This document shows positions 1 through 6,913 of a DNA stretch of 8,137 nucleotides, piece by piece. This DNA is from Acidobacteriota bacterium (GTDB lineage Bacteria; Acidobacteriota; Terriglobia; Terriglobales; Acidobacteriaceae). Each line of letters begins with the position of its first letter. Position 1 is the first letter of the stretch. The notes beneath the pieces are model-generated. The model was not told where the DNA came from. It searched no databases and worked only from the letters and a program-made list of their open reading frames with translations. Location: positions 1 to 8,137 of the forward strand of contig JAJYAE010000202.1 in assembly GCA_021779695.1 (NCBI GenBank), in the 5' to 3' direction. Made by a program: the position numbers and the translations under genes.

Positions 1-389
1 CAACTTTGTAGTCCTGGGCTTCCCGATTTCGGTCAGACATTGAATCTGGCACAGCCGTGGCATGGAATACATTTAAGGCCAATCAATCTGCTCCTGAATT
101 AAGATCTGTTGTCGACCTCGCGTTCGAGAGCACTCATGGAAAGTCTGCAGAGCAGAAGCGGCAAACTTCCGATTATCCCGAAGCAACAATCGACAAGTCG
201 CCACGGGAGGGGGGATGCCCCGGAAGTCTCCAGCGATGAGAGCGAGAGGAATGACTCCGGCGCATCCGATCAGACCGAATGCGATAGCCTCACGTTAGTC
301 CCACCGGCGTCCCCAGGTTTCCTTGAATACTAAACAATTCCTGGTTTGGCATCGCAAGAGAGGTGCACTGAGCCCAATTTTAAATTGAC
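1..389. other. No confident gene; possible tail of an upstream gene
   Basis: I see no convincing gene here. The plus-strand frame entering at base 1 stays open until a TAA at 100-102 and could be the last 33 residues of a gene beginning outside the window (it contains a stretch reading PDFGQTLNLAQPW), but I do not recognise it. On the minus strand, bases near 288 down to about 210 translate to a short hydrophobic segment (AFGLIGCAGVIPLALIAGD) directly after a stop. It looks membrane-like but is too short to call. Other open frames here lack ribosome binding sites and have low-complexity Ser/Arg-rich products, so I treat them as chance. Confidence 0.4.
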
Positions 390-743
390 TTAGAATCCGC
401 CTGCCTTCCTGCAGGAGGCTATGAGGATGTACAGATTGAGTAACATGAAGGCAGTTGCGGGCAGGCAGCGAAGGAAACCGTCTCCGATTCTTATTCTGAG
501 CCCGACCGCGGCCAGCATGAGCAGGAATAGACCTCCAGAGGAAATCCACAACGCCGGGATCCACACAAGCCCACCCAATAAGCTTAGACCGGCCAGGATC
601 TCCAGCGTAGCGATTGGCATTCGCAGAGACTTGAGACCGTACCGCGTGAATTCCATCTCCATGGAAAGAGTAAACATAATCTGCGCTCCATAAGCCAAAA
701 ACGCAACACCGGAAATTGTAGTCAGGACTCGCAACAGGCTCAC
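390..743 (-). CDS. DoxX-like small integral membrane protein
   Basis: Predicted 117-residue inner-membrane protein of the DoxX/DoxX-like type; members are four-helix proteins of mostly unknown role, some tied to redox or thiol stress. The translation has four hydrophobic segments (about residues 5-25, 45-65, 67-82 and 93-112). The middle segment FTRYGLKSLRMPIATLEILAG carries the family pattern of an aromatic/Arg-Gly-Leu turn followed by the conserved E-x-x-x-G of helix 2. I chose the GTG at 743 because it sits in a GTGA overlap with the stop of the upstream minus-strand gene, has a GGAG box 10 bases upstream (754-757), and gives the usual family length. An ATG far upstream at 965 would add 74 non-hydrophobic residues that run antisense to other sequence, so I reject it. 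The stop is TAA. The family call is by recollection of the pattern; the biochemical role is unknown. Confidence 0.7.
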   Translation of the reverse strand: MSLLRVLTTISGVAFLAYGAQIMFTLSMEMEFTRYGLKSLRMPIATLEILAGLSLLGGLVWIPALWISSGGLFLLMLAAVGLRIRIGDGFLRCLPATAFMLLNLYILIASCRKAGGF

Positions 744-922
744 CTGGGCAGTACTCCAGAACGCACTCCGGCCACGAACAGTGACAGAAGGAGAAGAGCC
801 AAAGATGGCAGATACTTGCGTAAAGGGTGCTTGGCCCTGAAATGTGCAATCTGGGCACAGAACATCAAGAACGCCATCAGCAAAGAGGAAGCAAGCACCA
901 CAGGCGGGTACCAAATCCCCAT
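740..922 (-). CDS. Small two-helix membrane protein of unknown function
   Basis: A 60-residue reading frame with two clear hydrophobic stretches (about residues 7-25 and 38-53) separated by a basic loop (HFRAKHPLRK), as expected for a hairpin-type inner-membrane protein with the loop in the cytoplasm. Its TGA stop shares bases with the GTG start of the DoxX-like gene, which implies translational coupling and one transcript. No good ribosome binding site lies before the ATG at 922, and plus-strand cupin homology begins only a few bases away (about 928), so the true N-terminus may have been lost in the same rearrangement. I do not recognise the family. It could also be the first half of a longer DoxX-type protein separated by a frameshift, but the neat GTGA overlap argues for two genes. 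Confidence 0.5.
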   Translation of the reverse strand: MGIWYPPVVLASSLLMAFLMFCAQIAHFRAKHPLRKYLPSLALLLLSLFVAGVRSGVLPR

Positions 923-927
923 TACAA

Positions 928-1086
928 GTAGGGTACCTGATCAGCGGCAGCCTGGAAGTGACCATCGAATCCGATATTTACTCTTTGAACTCAGGGGATG
1001 CCATCTGCTTCGACTCGGCGGTACGCCATCATTACCGTCGCATCGGCAGGCATTCCTGCACGGCGATGATCGTGACCTGCGTTTAG
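928..1086 (+). pseudogene. C-terminal fragment of a cupin-domain protein, probably a HTH-cupin regulator
   Basis: Residues encoded from about 928 read GYLISGSLEVTIESDIYSL, then NSGDAICFDSAVRHHYRR, ending at TAG 1084-1086. This is the second half of a cupin_2 barrel: the G-Y-x-x-x-G-x-L-E motif, the conserved N-S-G-D-A turn, and an F-D-S-x-x-x-H-x-Y strand with a single metal- or ligand-site His. XRE-family regulators with a C-terminal cupin end in just this way. The helix-turn-helix half and first cupin strands are absent: upstream codons in this frame are merely antisense to the small membrane gene. No start codon or ribosome binding site is positioned for the fragment. I infer a 5'-truncated remnant. 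A free-standing small cupin enzyme truncated at the same place is the alternative. Confidence 0.6.
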
Positions 1087-1160
1087 CGTACTGTGCCGAT
1101 CAAGTTCCGACGTTAATTCACACCCGTCCAATGCAAATCGGGGATGCGCCTTCGCGGCAT

Positions 1161-1504
1161 CGGCCGCAGCCGCACGCATGAGCCATCGTTGAACCACAAC
1201 CGCCCTCTTGCTTTTTGTTTCTTCGGAACCTTCAGCCCTTCGCGACACCAGATTCTATCGACCCGATCCTTGCAGACTCGCAGCCCGATTGCTGTAGCAA
1301 CGCTGTGATTCGGCAATAACCATAGCGCTCGTATTGGCTGGCCAGCGTAATGATGGCCCGGGTCAGTCGACCTTTGCCTTTTCGCTGTATCGGTTGGTGA
1401 CGCTGCGTGCCGCGTAGCTGATTCACCACCCGGCACGCGAAGCGCTCACTCATGCCGTGCGTTTGACACGCATGGCTGACCGCACAGCGCCGTCGCTCCG
1501 GGCT
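1161..1504 (-). pseudogene. Remnant of an IS3-family transposase (OrfB N-terminal part), frameshifted
   Basis: Read on the minus strand from 1504, the sequence gives SPERRRCAVSHACQTHGMSE, then ACRVVNQLRGTQRHQP and LASQYERYGYCRITALLQQ. This is the familiar start of IS3-family OrfB (IS407-like) upstream of the integrase core. Near 1280 the match jumps frame and continues as RVCKDRVDRIWCREGLKVP followed by GRLWFNDGSCVRLRP, ending about 1161. Adding one G in the Gly-Cys-Glu codons restores Gly-Trp-Arg-Val, the usual family reading, so a one-base deletion explains it. The fragment covers about 115 residues. The DDE catalytic core, OrfA and recognisable terminal inverted repeats are all absent, so it cannot be active. 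The subgroup assignment is from memory. Confidence 0.85.
1161..1504 (-). mobile_element. Fragment of an IS3-family insertion sequence
   Basis: This is the span carrying the transposase homology. No flanking direct repeat or terminal inverted repeat could be found on either side, and the sequence beyond 1504 does not encode OrfA, so the element has lost both ends. It marks past insertion and decay in the same stretch that also holds a truncated cupin gene. Confidence 0.7.
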
Positions 1505-1935
1505 TAGAAGTGTTATCGAGACGATCGAGACATTTCGATCCAACTGCCCGAATCCACACACGGTAAAGGTTTTTGGGATAGTTTTACATATCAAGATACG
1601 GCTGGCGGATATACGGTCGGAGTAATTGACCGTCTGTCGCATGGAATCTCCGTTTTCTCCGTCCATGAACCGTGGCAATAGGGGTTCAAGTGAATCGAGG
1701 CGTTGGAGCCAATCCCGCATCTGGTTCCAACTCAAACTTGGGCGGAACGCCAACACTCCTCTTGTACCCGTTCGTCGTGTTTTTTCCACTCCCGTAGGAA
1801 GCCATATCATTAGTGAAATTGACGGAGACCGCGGCTGCCTGACAGTGTGATTTCATTTCCTGCGGGGTGGTGACGTCCACAAACGTCAAGAATTAGAACG
1901 ATCCTCGATGTTCGTCGTTTGTTCGCATATATTTC
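1505..1935. other. Intergenic stretch without a recognisable gene
   Basis: I cannot name a gene here. On the plus strand one frame is open from 1508 to a TAG at 1679-1681 (58 codons) and contains a stretch reading FWDSFTYQDTAGGYTVGVID that looks protein-like, but it has no start codon or ribosome binding site and I do not recognise it; it may be debris. Minus-strand frames over 1686-1889 and 1810-2109 are open but have no family resemblance. A short inverted repeat (ACAAACG at 1879-1885, CGTTTGT at 1916-1922) lies just before the tandem repeats. Confidence 0.4.
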
Positions 1936-2003
1936 GCTTCGCGATTGATTTCGCTTCGCGATTGATTTCGCTTCGCGATTGATTTCGCTTCGCGATTGAT
2001 TTC
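1936..2003. repeat. Four perfect 17-bp tandem repeats, each with a hairpin core
   Basis: The unit GCTTCGCGATTGATTTC occurs four times in a row with no mismatch (starts 1936, 1953, 1970, 1987), and the few bases before it continue the pattern. With the preceding TC, every unit contains TCGC-TTC-GCGA, a perfect 4-bp inverted repeat around three bases. Because 17 is not a multiple of three, any reading frame through the array rotates through all three phases, giving repetitive Arg/Ser/Lys/Glu-rich peptides on the minus strand that are probably not real proteins. The exact identity of the copies suggests recent expansion or slippage. The array lies about 190 bases upstream of the sulfotransferase start. 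Confidence 0.95.
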
Positions 2004-2195
2004 GCCCACCCTCGCAAGGCCCGTTCTTCCCGGCAAAGAGCCTAAGGAAATCATCTCCGTTGGCGCTACTCCGACGAGGAAGATCCCGGCCTCCCAAAAC
2101 TGAATCCAAATGGCAAACCCTATTGAGGCGATGCGCATCCTAACCCGCGCGTCTTTAAAAAATAAGACTCCGCGCTTCTCGAGAGGATAAGACCG
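2004..2195. other. Upstream region of the sulfotransferase gene
   Basis: This stretch has no gene I can support. It must contain the promoter for the gene at 2196 if that gene is not transcribed from further left, but I find no clear pair of -35 and -10 boxes; the AT-rich run near 2154-2166 is the only promoter-like composition. A short minus-strand frame starting at 2138 (reading WEAGIFLVGVAPTEMISLGS) runs into the tandem repeats and is not recognisable. Confidence 0.35.
2181..2187 (+). promoter_or_regulatory. Ribosome binding site for the sulfotransferase
   Basis: GAGAGGA lies 8 bases before the ATG at 2196, a good Shine-Dalgarno match and spacing. It supports this ATG as the start, which also places the nucleotide-binding loop at residue 13, as usual for the family. 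Confidence 0.7.
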
Positions 2196-3041
2196 ATGTC
2201 GCTAATCGAATTGCCACAGTTTATTGTTGTTGGCCCTCCGCGAACAGGGACGAGCTGGGTCCATAAGGTTCTGGGCCCTCATACGCGGCTGCCTGTGCCG
2301 ACCAAAGAGACGCGGTTTTTCGATCTCTATTTCTCCAAGGGACTCGATTGGTACCTATCCCATTTTCCCGATACTGGGAACGGACCGATGGGTGAGGTGG
2401 CTCCGACCTATTTCGTTTCAGCGGAAGCACGGGAAAGAATTGCCGAGACAATTCCCGATGCAAAACTCATCTTTATGTTTCGTAATCCGGTGCAACGCGT
2501 GGTTTCGTTGTACCGCATGAAATTTGCCTACGGCATGATTCCGTGGACCTTCGAAGATGCCCTTGAAAAAGATTCTGAACTGATCGATTCCGGGATGTAC
2601 TATACACAGCTCGCCGGATGGCGACGGATGTTTTCGGATAAACAGATGCTGGTTACGGTCTACGATGATCTGAGCAACAATCCACAACAATTTATTAACT
2701 CGATGACGGAGTTCATTGGAATCCCAACGATAACTTTGGACGAGTCCATGCGCACCCCGGTTTATTCGTCGGATCGAATGACCAAGCCGCGAAGTTATCT
2801 GGCGACAAGAACCGCGACTGTAGTCGCGGATTGGTGTAAGGCGAGAAAGCTGGATCATGTTGTAAATAGTGTTAGAAACTCCGGTGTCATCGAGTTATTT
2901 TTGGGCGGAGGCGATCCGCTGCCGGAAACGTCCCCGAAGGCGTTGAAACAACTGTCTGAAAAGTTTTTGCCAGAAGTCGAAGGAATTGAAACCTTGCTAG
3001 GCCGTCGTTTGGAAACTTGGAAGGTTACGGAGCAATCGTAG
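2196..3041 (+). CDS. PAPS-dependent sulfotransferase
   Basis: A 281-residue enzyme expected to move the sulfuryl group from PAPS to a hydroxyl or amine of an acceptor, releasing PAP. The 5'-phosphosulfate loop is at residues 13-21 (GPPRTGTSW, with Arg where eukaryotic enzymes have Lys). The segment KETRFFD at 37-43 supplies the likely catalytic acidic residue, and GEVAPTY at 66-72 is typical of the NDST/heparan-type branch. The 3'-phosphate-binding motif FRNPVQRVVSLY is at 95-106, with Arg96 and Ser104 as the expected contacts. Length is normal. There is no signal peptide or membrane segment, so it should act in the cytoplasm or on the inner face of the membrane. The acceptor cannot be read from sequence; polysaccharide, lipid or a small molecule are all possible. 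The PAPS-forming and PAP-clearing genes just downstream strongly support the assignment. Confidence 0.9.
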   Translation: MSLIELPQFIVVGPPRTGTSWVHKVLGPHTRLPVPTKETRFFDLYFSKGLDWYLSHFPDTGNGPMGEVAPTYFVSAEARERIAETIPDAKLIFMFRNPVQRVVSLYRMKFAYGMIPWTFEDALEKDSELIDSGMYYTQLAGWRRMFSDKQMLVTVYDDLSNNPQQFINSMTEFIGIPTITLDESMRTPVYSSDRMTKPRSYLATRTATVVADWCKARKLDHVVNSVRNSGVIELFLGGGDPLPETSPKALKQLSEKFLPEVEGIETLLGRRLETWKVTEQS

Positions 3042-3310
3042 GTCCTAAAACGCTTTCGTATACAGCATAGCTCGAGCCCTCAAGGTACTTCGACTAGGAT
3101 TCTTCACCGTGGTGCCGGGCCGCGCAACTGGGAATCGCCTTCAGCTTTTAGTCTAGAGCGTGTGCGGGATTAAGATGGTGCCGTAAATGCCGCATTGCCA
3201 CGTTGCACGAAAATTCACGATCGAAATGGAGACCACCTGTTGATAAGGCAGATACCACCATTAGAAAGAAACCTTTCGTATTTCCAACTTCAATTTGCCA
3301 ACGGTATCCG
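3042..3310. other. Gap before cysD; likely holds its promoter or leader
   Basis: This is a 269-base gap with no gene I can support. The cysD frame remains open upstream to a TTG at 3203, but those 36 extra residues lack homology to the family and have no ribosome binding site. A small perfect stem (GAAAG 3264-3268, loop AAAC, CTTTC 3273-3277) lies about 34 bases before the ATG. I saw no strong promoter pair, no obvious rho-independent terminator after the sulfotransferase, and no recognisable SAM or other sulfur-related riboswitch, so whether the upstream gene shares a transcript with cysD is open. Confidence 0.4.
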
Positions 3311-4207
3311 ATGAGCGGATATCTCTCCAGTCTGGAAGCGGAATCGATCGAAATCATTCGGGAGGCGATTGCACTGGCTCAGAAGCCGGTGATGATGTAC
3401 TCCATTGGTAAGGACTCCTCAGTGATGCTGCATCTGGCCCGGAAGGCGTTCTGGCCGGCAGTGCCCCCGTTTCCACTTCTTCATATCGATACCACCTGGA
3501 AGTTCCGCGAGATGATCGCCTTCCGCAATCGGATTGCCGCAGAGTCCGGGATGAAGGTGGTCGTGCACACCAACCATCCAAGGATCGCCGAGGGTGTCAC
3601 CCCGTTTACCTACGACTCGGATCGTTACACCACCATGATGAAAACCGAGGCACTCAAGCAGGCGCTGGATGACGGCGGTTTCGACATAATTCTAGGCGGA
3701 GCAAGGCGCGATGAGGAAAAGTCCCGCGCAAAGGAGAGAATATTTTCCTTCCGATCGGCTGGCCACAGATGGGACCCCAAGCTGCAAAGGCCGGAACTGT
3801 GGAATCTGTACAACGCCCGCATTCATCCGGGTGAGTCGATTCGGGTGTTTCCGCTCTCCAACTGGACTGAGGCGGATATCTGGCAATACATCGCCGAAGA
3901 GGACATTCCGATTGTCGGGCTCTACTTTGCCGCTCTCAGGCCGGTGGTCAAGCGCTCGGGGCAATGGATCATGGTCGACGACGACAGATTTCCGTTGAAT
4001 CCCGGAGAAACGCCAGAGATGCGAATGGTGCGTTTCAGAACCCTTGGCTGCTACCCATTGAGCGCCGCGATGGAAAGCACAGCGACCACGATCGCTGAGA
4101 TTGTGCAGGAGACACAAACGGCCCGCAACTCCGAACGGCAGGGCCGGCTGATTGACCACGACCAGGCTGGCTCCATGGAGAAAAAGAAACAGGAAGGCTA
4201 TTTCTGA
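3311..4207 (+). CDS. cysD: Sulfate adenylyltransferase subunit 2 (ATP sulfurylase small subunit)
   Basis: This 298-residue protein matches bacterial CysD/NodP end to end. With CysN it activates sulfate: ATP + sulfate gives APS + pyrophosphate, driven by GTP hydrolysis on CysN. The N-terminal [11 protein letters not shown] (8-18) leads into the PP-loop [18 protein letters not shown] (30-47) that grips [18 protein letters not shown] (129-143) and [13 protein letters not shown] (152-164) are family signatures, followed by [20 protein letters not shown] (175-194). The C-terminus carries [10 protein letters not shown] (241-250) and ends in the usual [13 protein letters not shown] chose the ATG at 3311 because homology to characterised CysD starts there and the length then equals the family norm (about 300); its ribosome binding site is weak. 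The stop TGA overlaps the next ATG by one base. Confidence 0.97.
   Translation: MSGYLSSLEAESIEIIREAIALAQKPVMMYSIGKDSSVMLHLARKAFWPAVPPFPLLHIDTTWKFREMIAFRNRIAAESGMKVVVHTNHPRIAEGVTPFTYDSDRYTTMMKTEALKQALDDGGFDIILGGARRDEEKSRAKERIFSFRSAGHRWDPKLQRPELWNLYNARIHPGESIRVFPLSNWTEADIWQYIAEEDIPIVGLYFAALRPVVKRSGQWIMVDDDRFPLNPGETPEMRMVRFRTLGCYPLSAAMESTATTIAEIVQETQTARNSERQGRLIDHDQAGSMEKKKQEGYF
4191..4197 (+). promoter_or_regulatory. Ribosome binding site for cysNC inside the end of cysD
   Basis: AGGAAGG lies in the last codons of cysD, 9 bases before the ATG at 4207. Together with the TGATG overlap it indicates coupled translation, which suits two subunits that form one complex. Confidence 0.65.
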
Positions 4208-6060
4208 TGCTCGGTACGTTGCGTTTTATTACGTGCGGCAGTGTTGACGACGGCAAGTCCTCGCTCATCGGAAGGCTGCTGTGGGAATCGAAGCAGGTGT
4301 TCGAGGACCAGGTATCGGCGCTGGAGAAGGACTCGACACGTTACGGCACGCAAGGCGACAACGTCGATTTGGCGTTGCTCGTCGACGGCCTGCAGGCGGA
4401 GCGCGAACAGAGCATCACCATCGATGTAGCGTATCGCTTCTTTGCCACGCCAAAGCGACGCTTTGTAGTGGCAGACACTCCTGGGCATGAGCAATATACG
4501 CGCAACATGGCCACCGGCGCATCAACGTCCGAACTGGCGGTGCTGGTGATCAATGCTGCCAAAGGCCTGCAGGTCCAGACTCATCGACACGCCAGAATCG
4601 TAGCCATGCTCGGCATTCGGCATTTGGTCATGGCTGTAAACAAAATGGACTTGATGGAATGGAACGAAGCAGTCTTCTCTGGAATCGTTGAGGAGATTCG
4701 GCCACTGATACGTGAACTGGGATTCAAGACCTTTCAGCCCATCCCGGTTTCCGCTCTGCAAGGCGATAACGTTGCCGAGCGGAGTGCGTCCGCGCCTTGG
4801 TACACGGGTCCATCCCTCCTGCAACATTTGGAAGAGATCGATGTCACCGACGACACCGAGAATCAGAAGTTTCGAATGCCGGTGCAATACGTCAACCGGC
4901 CCACTCAGGATTTCCGCGGCTACTGCGGGCGCGTTGCCAGCGGCAATGTGAAAGTGGGGGAACGGGTTCGAATCGTGCCGGGCGGAATGGAAACGAAGGT
5001 TCGATCGATCGTTGCGTGGCAGGCGGAGTTGCCGTCGGCTGCGGCAGGAGATTCAATTACACTTTGCTTCGAAGACGAAGTTGATGCTTCGCGGGGAAAC
5101 GTGATTGCGGCTGCCTCCGATCCCGAGGAATTGAGCGACCAGTTTGAGGCGAGGGTGCTGGGTCTGTCTGAGCATCCCCTATTGGCGGGGCGATCCTATC
5201 TGCTGAACATCCATACCTGTCAAGCTGTGGCCACAATTACCGCGATTAAACACCAGGTTGACGTTAAGCTCGGCACCCACCTGGCGGCCCGATCCCTGGG
5301 GCTGAACGAGATCGGCGTGGTGAATCTTTCTACCGACCGCCCAATACCCTTTGAACCCTACGACCGATGTCGGAGGCTTGGCAGCTTCATCCTGGTGGAC
5401 CGGCTCACAAATCAGACAGTCGGCGCAGGGATGATCGACTTCTCACTGCGTCGGGCGGCGAATGTGCATTGGCAGGCGGTCGATCTCAACAAGACTGTTC
5501 GGGCGAAGCAAAAGCTGCAGAAGCCCATTTGCATCTGGTTCACTGGGCTTTCAGCGTCGGGAAAGAGCACGATCGCAAATCTGCTTGAGAAGCGCCTGTT
5601 CGCCGCAGGAAGGCACACATACCTGCTCGACGGGGACAACGTTCGACATGGTCTGAACCGCGATCTCGGGTTTACCGAGGTCGACCGCGTGGAAAACATT
5701 CGCCGCATTATTGAAGTGGCGAGGCTCATGGTGGATGCTGGACTGGTTGTAATCGTCTCCTTCATTAGCCCGTATCGCGCTGAGCGGAGACTCGCTCGGA
5801 CACGATTCGAATCCGGAGAATTCATTGAAGTTTTCGTCGACGCGCCGATTGAAGAATGCGAACGGCGCGACCCGAAAGGGCTCTACGCGAAAGCACGTCG
5901 CGGAGAATTGGCGAATTTCACCGGGATCGACAGTCAGTATGAGCCTCCCGAAGCGCCCGAAATTCGCGTGGATACGATTGCCCACACCGCGGAGGACTGC
6001 GTTGAGATGATCCTTTCCTTCCTGACCCACACCTCGACGGACAAAATCCATTTCAACTGA
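4207..6060 (+). CDS. cysNC: Bifunctional sulfate adenylyltransferase subunit 1 / APS kinase
   Basis: A 617-residue fusion of an EF-Tu-like GTPase with APS kinase, as in NodQ. The GTPase half activates ATP sulfurylase with CysD; the kinase half phosphorylates APS at the 3' position to make PAPS. GTPase motifs are all present: GSVDDGKSS (11-19), REQSITID with the switch Thr (66-73), [12 protein letters not shown] (90-101), NKMD (145-148) and SAL (182-184). Beta-barrel domains follow to about 415, including [16 protein letters not shown] (231-246). After a linker, the kinase P-loop GLSASGKST (447-455) is followed by [11 protein letters not shown] (474-484), [10 protein letters not shown] (518-527, with the conserved Ser521), and [12 protein letters not shown] (553-564). 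Both halves look intact, so one polypeptide can carry sulfate activation through to PAPS without releasing APS for reduction. cysQ begins 7 bases downstream. Confidence 0.97.
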   Translation: MLGTLRFITCGSVDDGKSSLIGRLLWESKQVFEDQVSALEKDSTRYGTQGDNVDLALLVDGLQAEREQSITIDVAYRFFATPKRRFVVADTPGHEQYTRNMATGASTSELAVLVINAAKGLQVQTHRHARIVAMLGIRHLVMAVNKMDLMEWNEAVFSGIVEEIRPLIRELGFKTFQPIPVSALQGDNVAERSASAPWYTGPSLLQHLEEIDVTDDTENQKFRMPVQYVNRPTQDFRGYCGRVASGNVKVGERVRIVPGGMETKVRSIVAWQAELPSAAAGDSITLCFEDEVDASRGNVIAAASDPEELSDQFEARVLGLSEHPLLAGRSYLLNIHTCQAVATITAIKHQVDVKLGTHLAARSLGLNEIGVVNLSTDRPIPFEPYDRCRRLGSFILVDRLTNQTVGAGMIDFSLRRAANVHWQAVDLNKTVRAKQKLQKPICIWFTGLSASGKSTIANLLEKRLFAAGRHTYLLDGDNVRHGLNRDLGFTEVDRVENIRRIIEVARLMVDAGLVVIVSFISPYRAERRLARTRFESGEFIEVFVDAPIEECERRDPKGLYAKARRGELANFTGIDSQYEPPEAPEIRVDTIAHTAEDCVEMILSFLTHTSTDKIHFN

Positions 6061-6064
6061 GGAG
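6059..6064 (+). promoter_or_regulatory. Ribosome binding site for cysQ overlapping the cysNC stop
   Basis: GAGGAG overlaps the TGA of cysNC and stands 3 bases before the ATG at 6068. The spacing is short but the match is strong, and it supports an operon with re-initiation after cysNC. Confidence 0.6.
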
Positions 6065-6067
6065 CGA

Positions 6068-6913
6068 ATGGTCGATACAAAAGCGGAAGACTGGGTGAAC
6101 GACCTGCTACCGAGCGTAGTCCGCTTGACTCGTGAAGCGGGTCAGGTGGTTTTGACGCATTACAGTGAGATCAATCCAGCCGTTGAGTACAAGCGGGACC
6201 ACTCCCCGCTGTGCCACGCGGATGTGGCTTCCCATCACGTCATCCTGGACGGCCTTACGCGTCTGAGCCCGGAATGGCCTGTCCTCTCTGAAGAGTCGGG
6301 GGAAGTACCGTTCGATCGACGAAGTTCCTGGCGCCATTTTTGGATGGTCGACCCACTCGACGGCACCAAAGAATTCCTTCGCCGCAACGGCGAGTTCACT
6401 GTGAACATTGCTTTGATGGACGGCAGTGTGCCGATCCTCGGCGTCGTGTACGCCCCTGCCTTAGACTTGATGTACTTTGCAGCCAAAGGGACGGGCGCCT
6501 GGAAGGTGCACGGAGAGACGACATTGCGAATCCGGGCCGCAAGCCCAGAGAATAGCGCTCCGCGGGTGGTGGTGAGCCGGTCACACCAGCTCGGCGAAGA
6601 GGTCGAAGAAGTTCTCGAGCGCTTCACAGGTACTTCGGGAGATTGTGAGTTCATCCCAATGGGAAGCTCCTTGAAGTTCTGCCTCTTGGCAGAAGGTGCT
6701 GCCGATATTTATCCCCGCACCGGGCCCACCATGGAATGGGACACAGCTGCCGCCCATTGCATCCTGGAAGAAGCAGGAGGGTCTGTTGTCTCGTTGGACG
6801 GAAATGCGATGATTTACAACAAACCCAATTTGCTCAACCCAGGCTTTATGGCCAGAGCATGTTCGCTCAGGGATCCTAGCAGCGCAGAGGTCCTCGATAC
6901 GGAGCTTCAATAG
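6068..6913 (+). CDS. cysQ: 3'(2'),5'-bisphosphate nucleotidase of the inositol monophosphatase family
   Basis: A 281-residue phosphatase that should hydrolyse PAP (3'-phosphoadenosine 5'-phosphate) to AMP, removing the product that inhibits sulfotransferases; some members also act on PAPS. Metal-site motifs of the family are present: Glu75-Glu76 in VLSEESGEV, Asp95 and Asp98 in the WMVDPLDGTKEF block (92-103), and Asp225 in MEWDTAAAHCILEEAGG (222-238). The TKEF after the DG is typical of CysQ rather than of true inositol monophosphatases. GSSLKFCLLAEGAADIYPR (199-217) is also characteristic of CysQ. Length is a little above E. coli CysQ. The position right after cysNC and near a sulfotransferase supports the role in PAP removal. 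An acidic, soluble, probably Mg-dependent and lithium-sensitive enzyme is expected from the family. Confidence 0.93.
   Translation: MVDTKAEDWVNDLLPSVVRLTREAGQVVLTHYSEINPAVEYKRDHSPLCHADVASHHVILDGLTRLSPEWPVLSEESGEVPFDRRSSWRHFWMVDPLDGTKEFLRRNGEFTVNIALMDGSVPILGVVYAPALDLMYFAAKGTGAWKVHGETTLRIRAASPENSAPRVVVSRSHQLGEEVEEVLERFTGTSGDCEFIPMGSSLKFCLLAEGAADIYPRTGPTMEWDTAAAHCILEEAGGSVVSLDGNAMIYNKPNLLNPGFMARACSLRDPSSAEVLDTELQ

Noticed and set aside
295..858. 187-residue minus-strand frame rich in Cys and His
   Set aside because: It runs in another frame over the DoxX-like gene and small membrane gene, has no family motif, and is best explained as a shadow.
390..965. Longer DoxX-like reading frame starting at the ATG at 965
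   Set aside because: The first 74 residues are Cys/Pro/Ser-rich, not hydrophobic, and lie antisense to the cupin fragment and over the small membrane gene. The GTG at 743 with its GTGA overlap fits far better.
1936..2003. CRISPR array
   Set aside because: The repeats are directly adjacent with no spacers, and no cas genes are near.
1810..2138. Minus-strand proteins with NREAKSIAKRNQSRSE-type repeats
   Set aside because: The peptides are a by-product of the 17-bp array rotating through reading frames; no start signals or homology support them.
3226..3243. Five-codon mini-ORF (Met-Glu-Thr-Thr-Cys) before cysD as a sulfur-amino-acid leader peptide
   Set aside because: It has no ribosome binding site, contains only one Cys, and is not followed by a terminator/antiterminator pair; chance is more likely.
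3692..4159. 155-residue antisense frame within cysD
   Set aside because: It lies wholly opposite a highly conserved gene and shows no motifs of its own.
5551..6051. 166-residue antisense frame within the APS kinase half of cysNC
   Set aside because: It lies opposite the conserved kinase domain, has no ribosome binding site and no recognisable domain.
6235..6654. 139-residue antisense frame within cysQ
   Set aside because: It mirrors the conserved phosphatase sequence and is Ser/Arg-rich without motifs.
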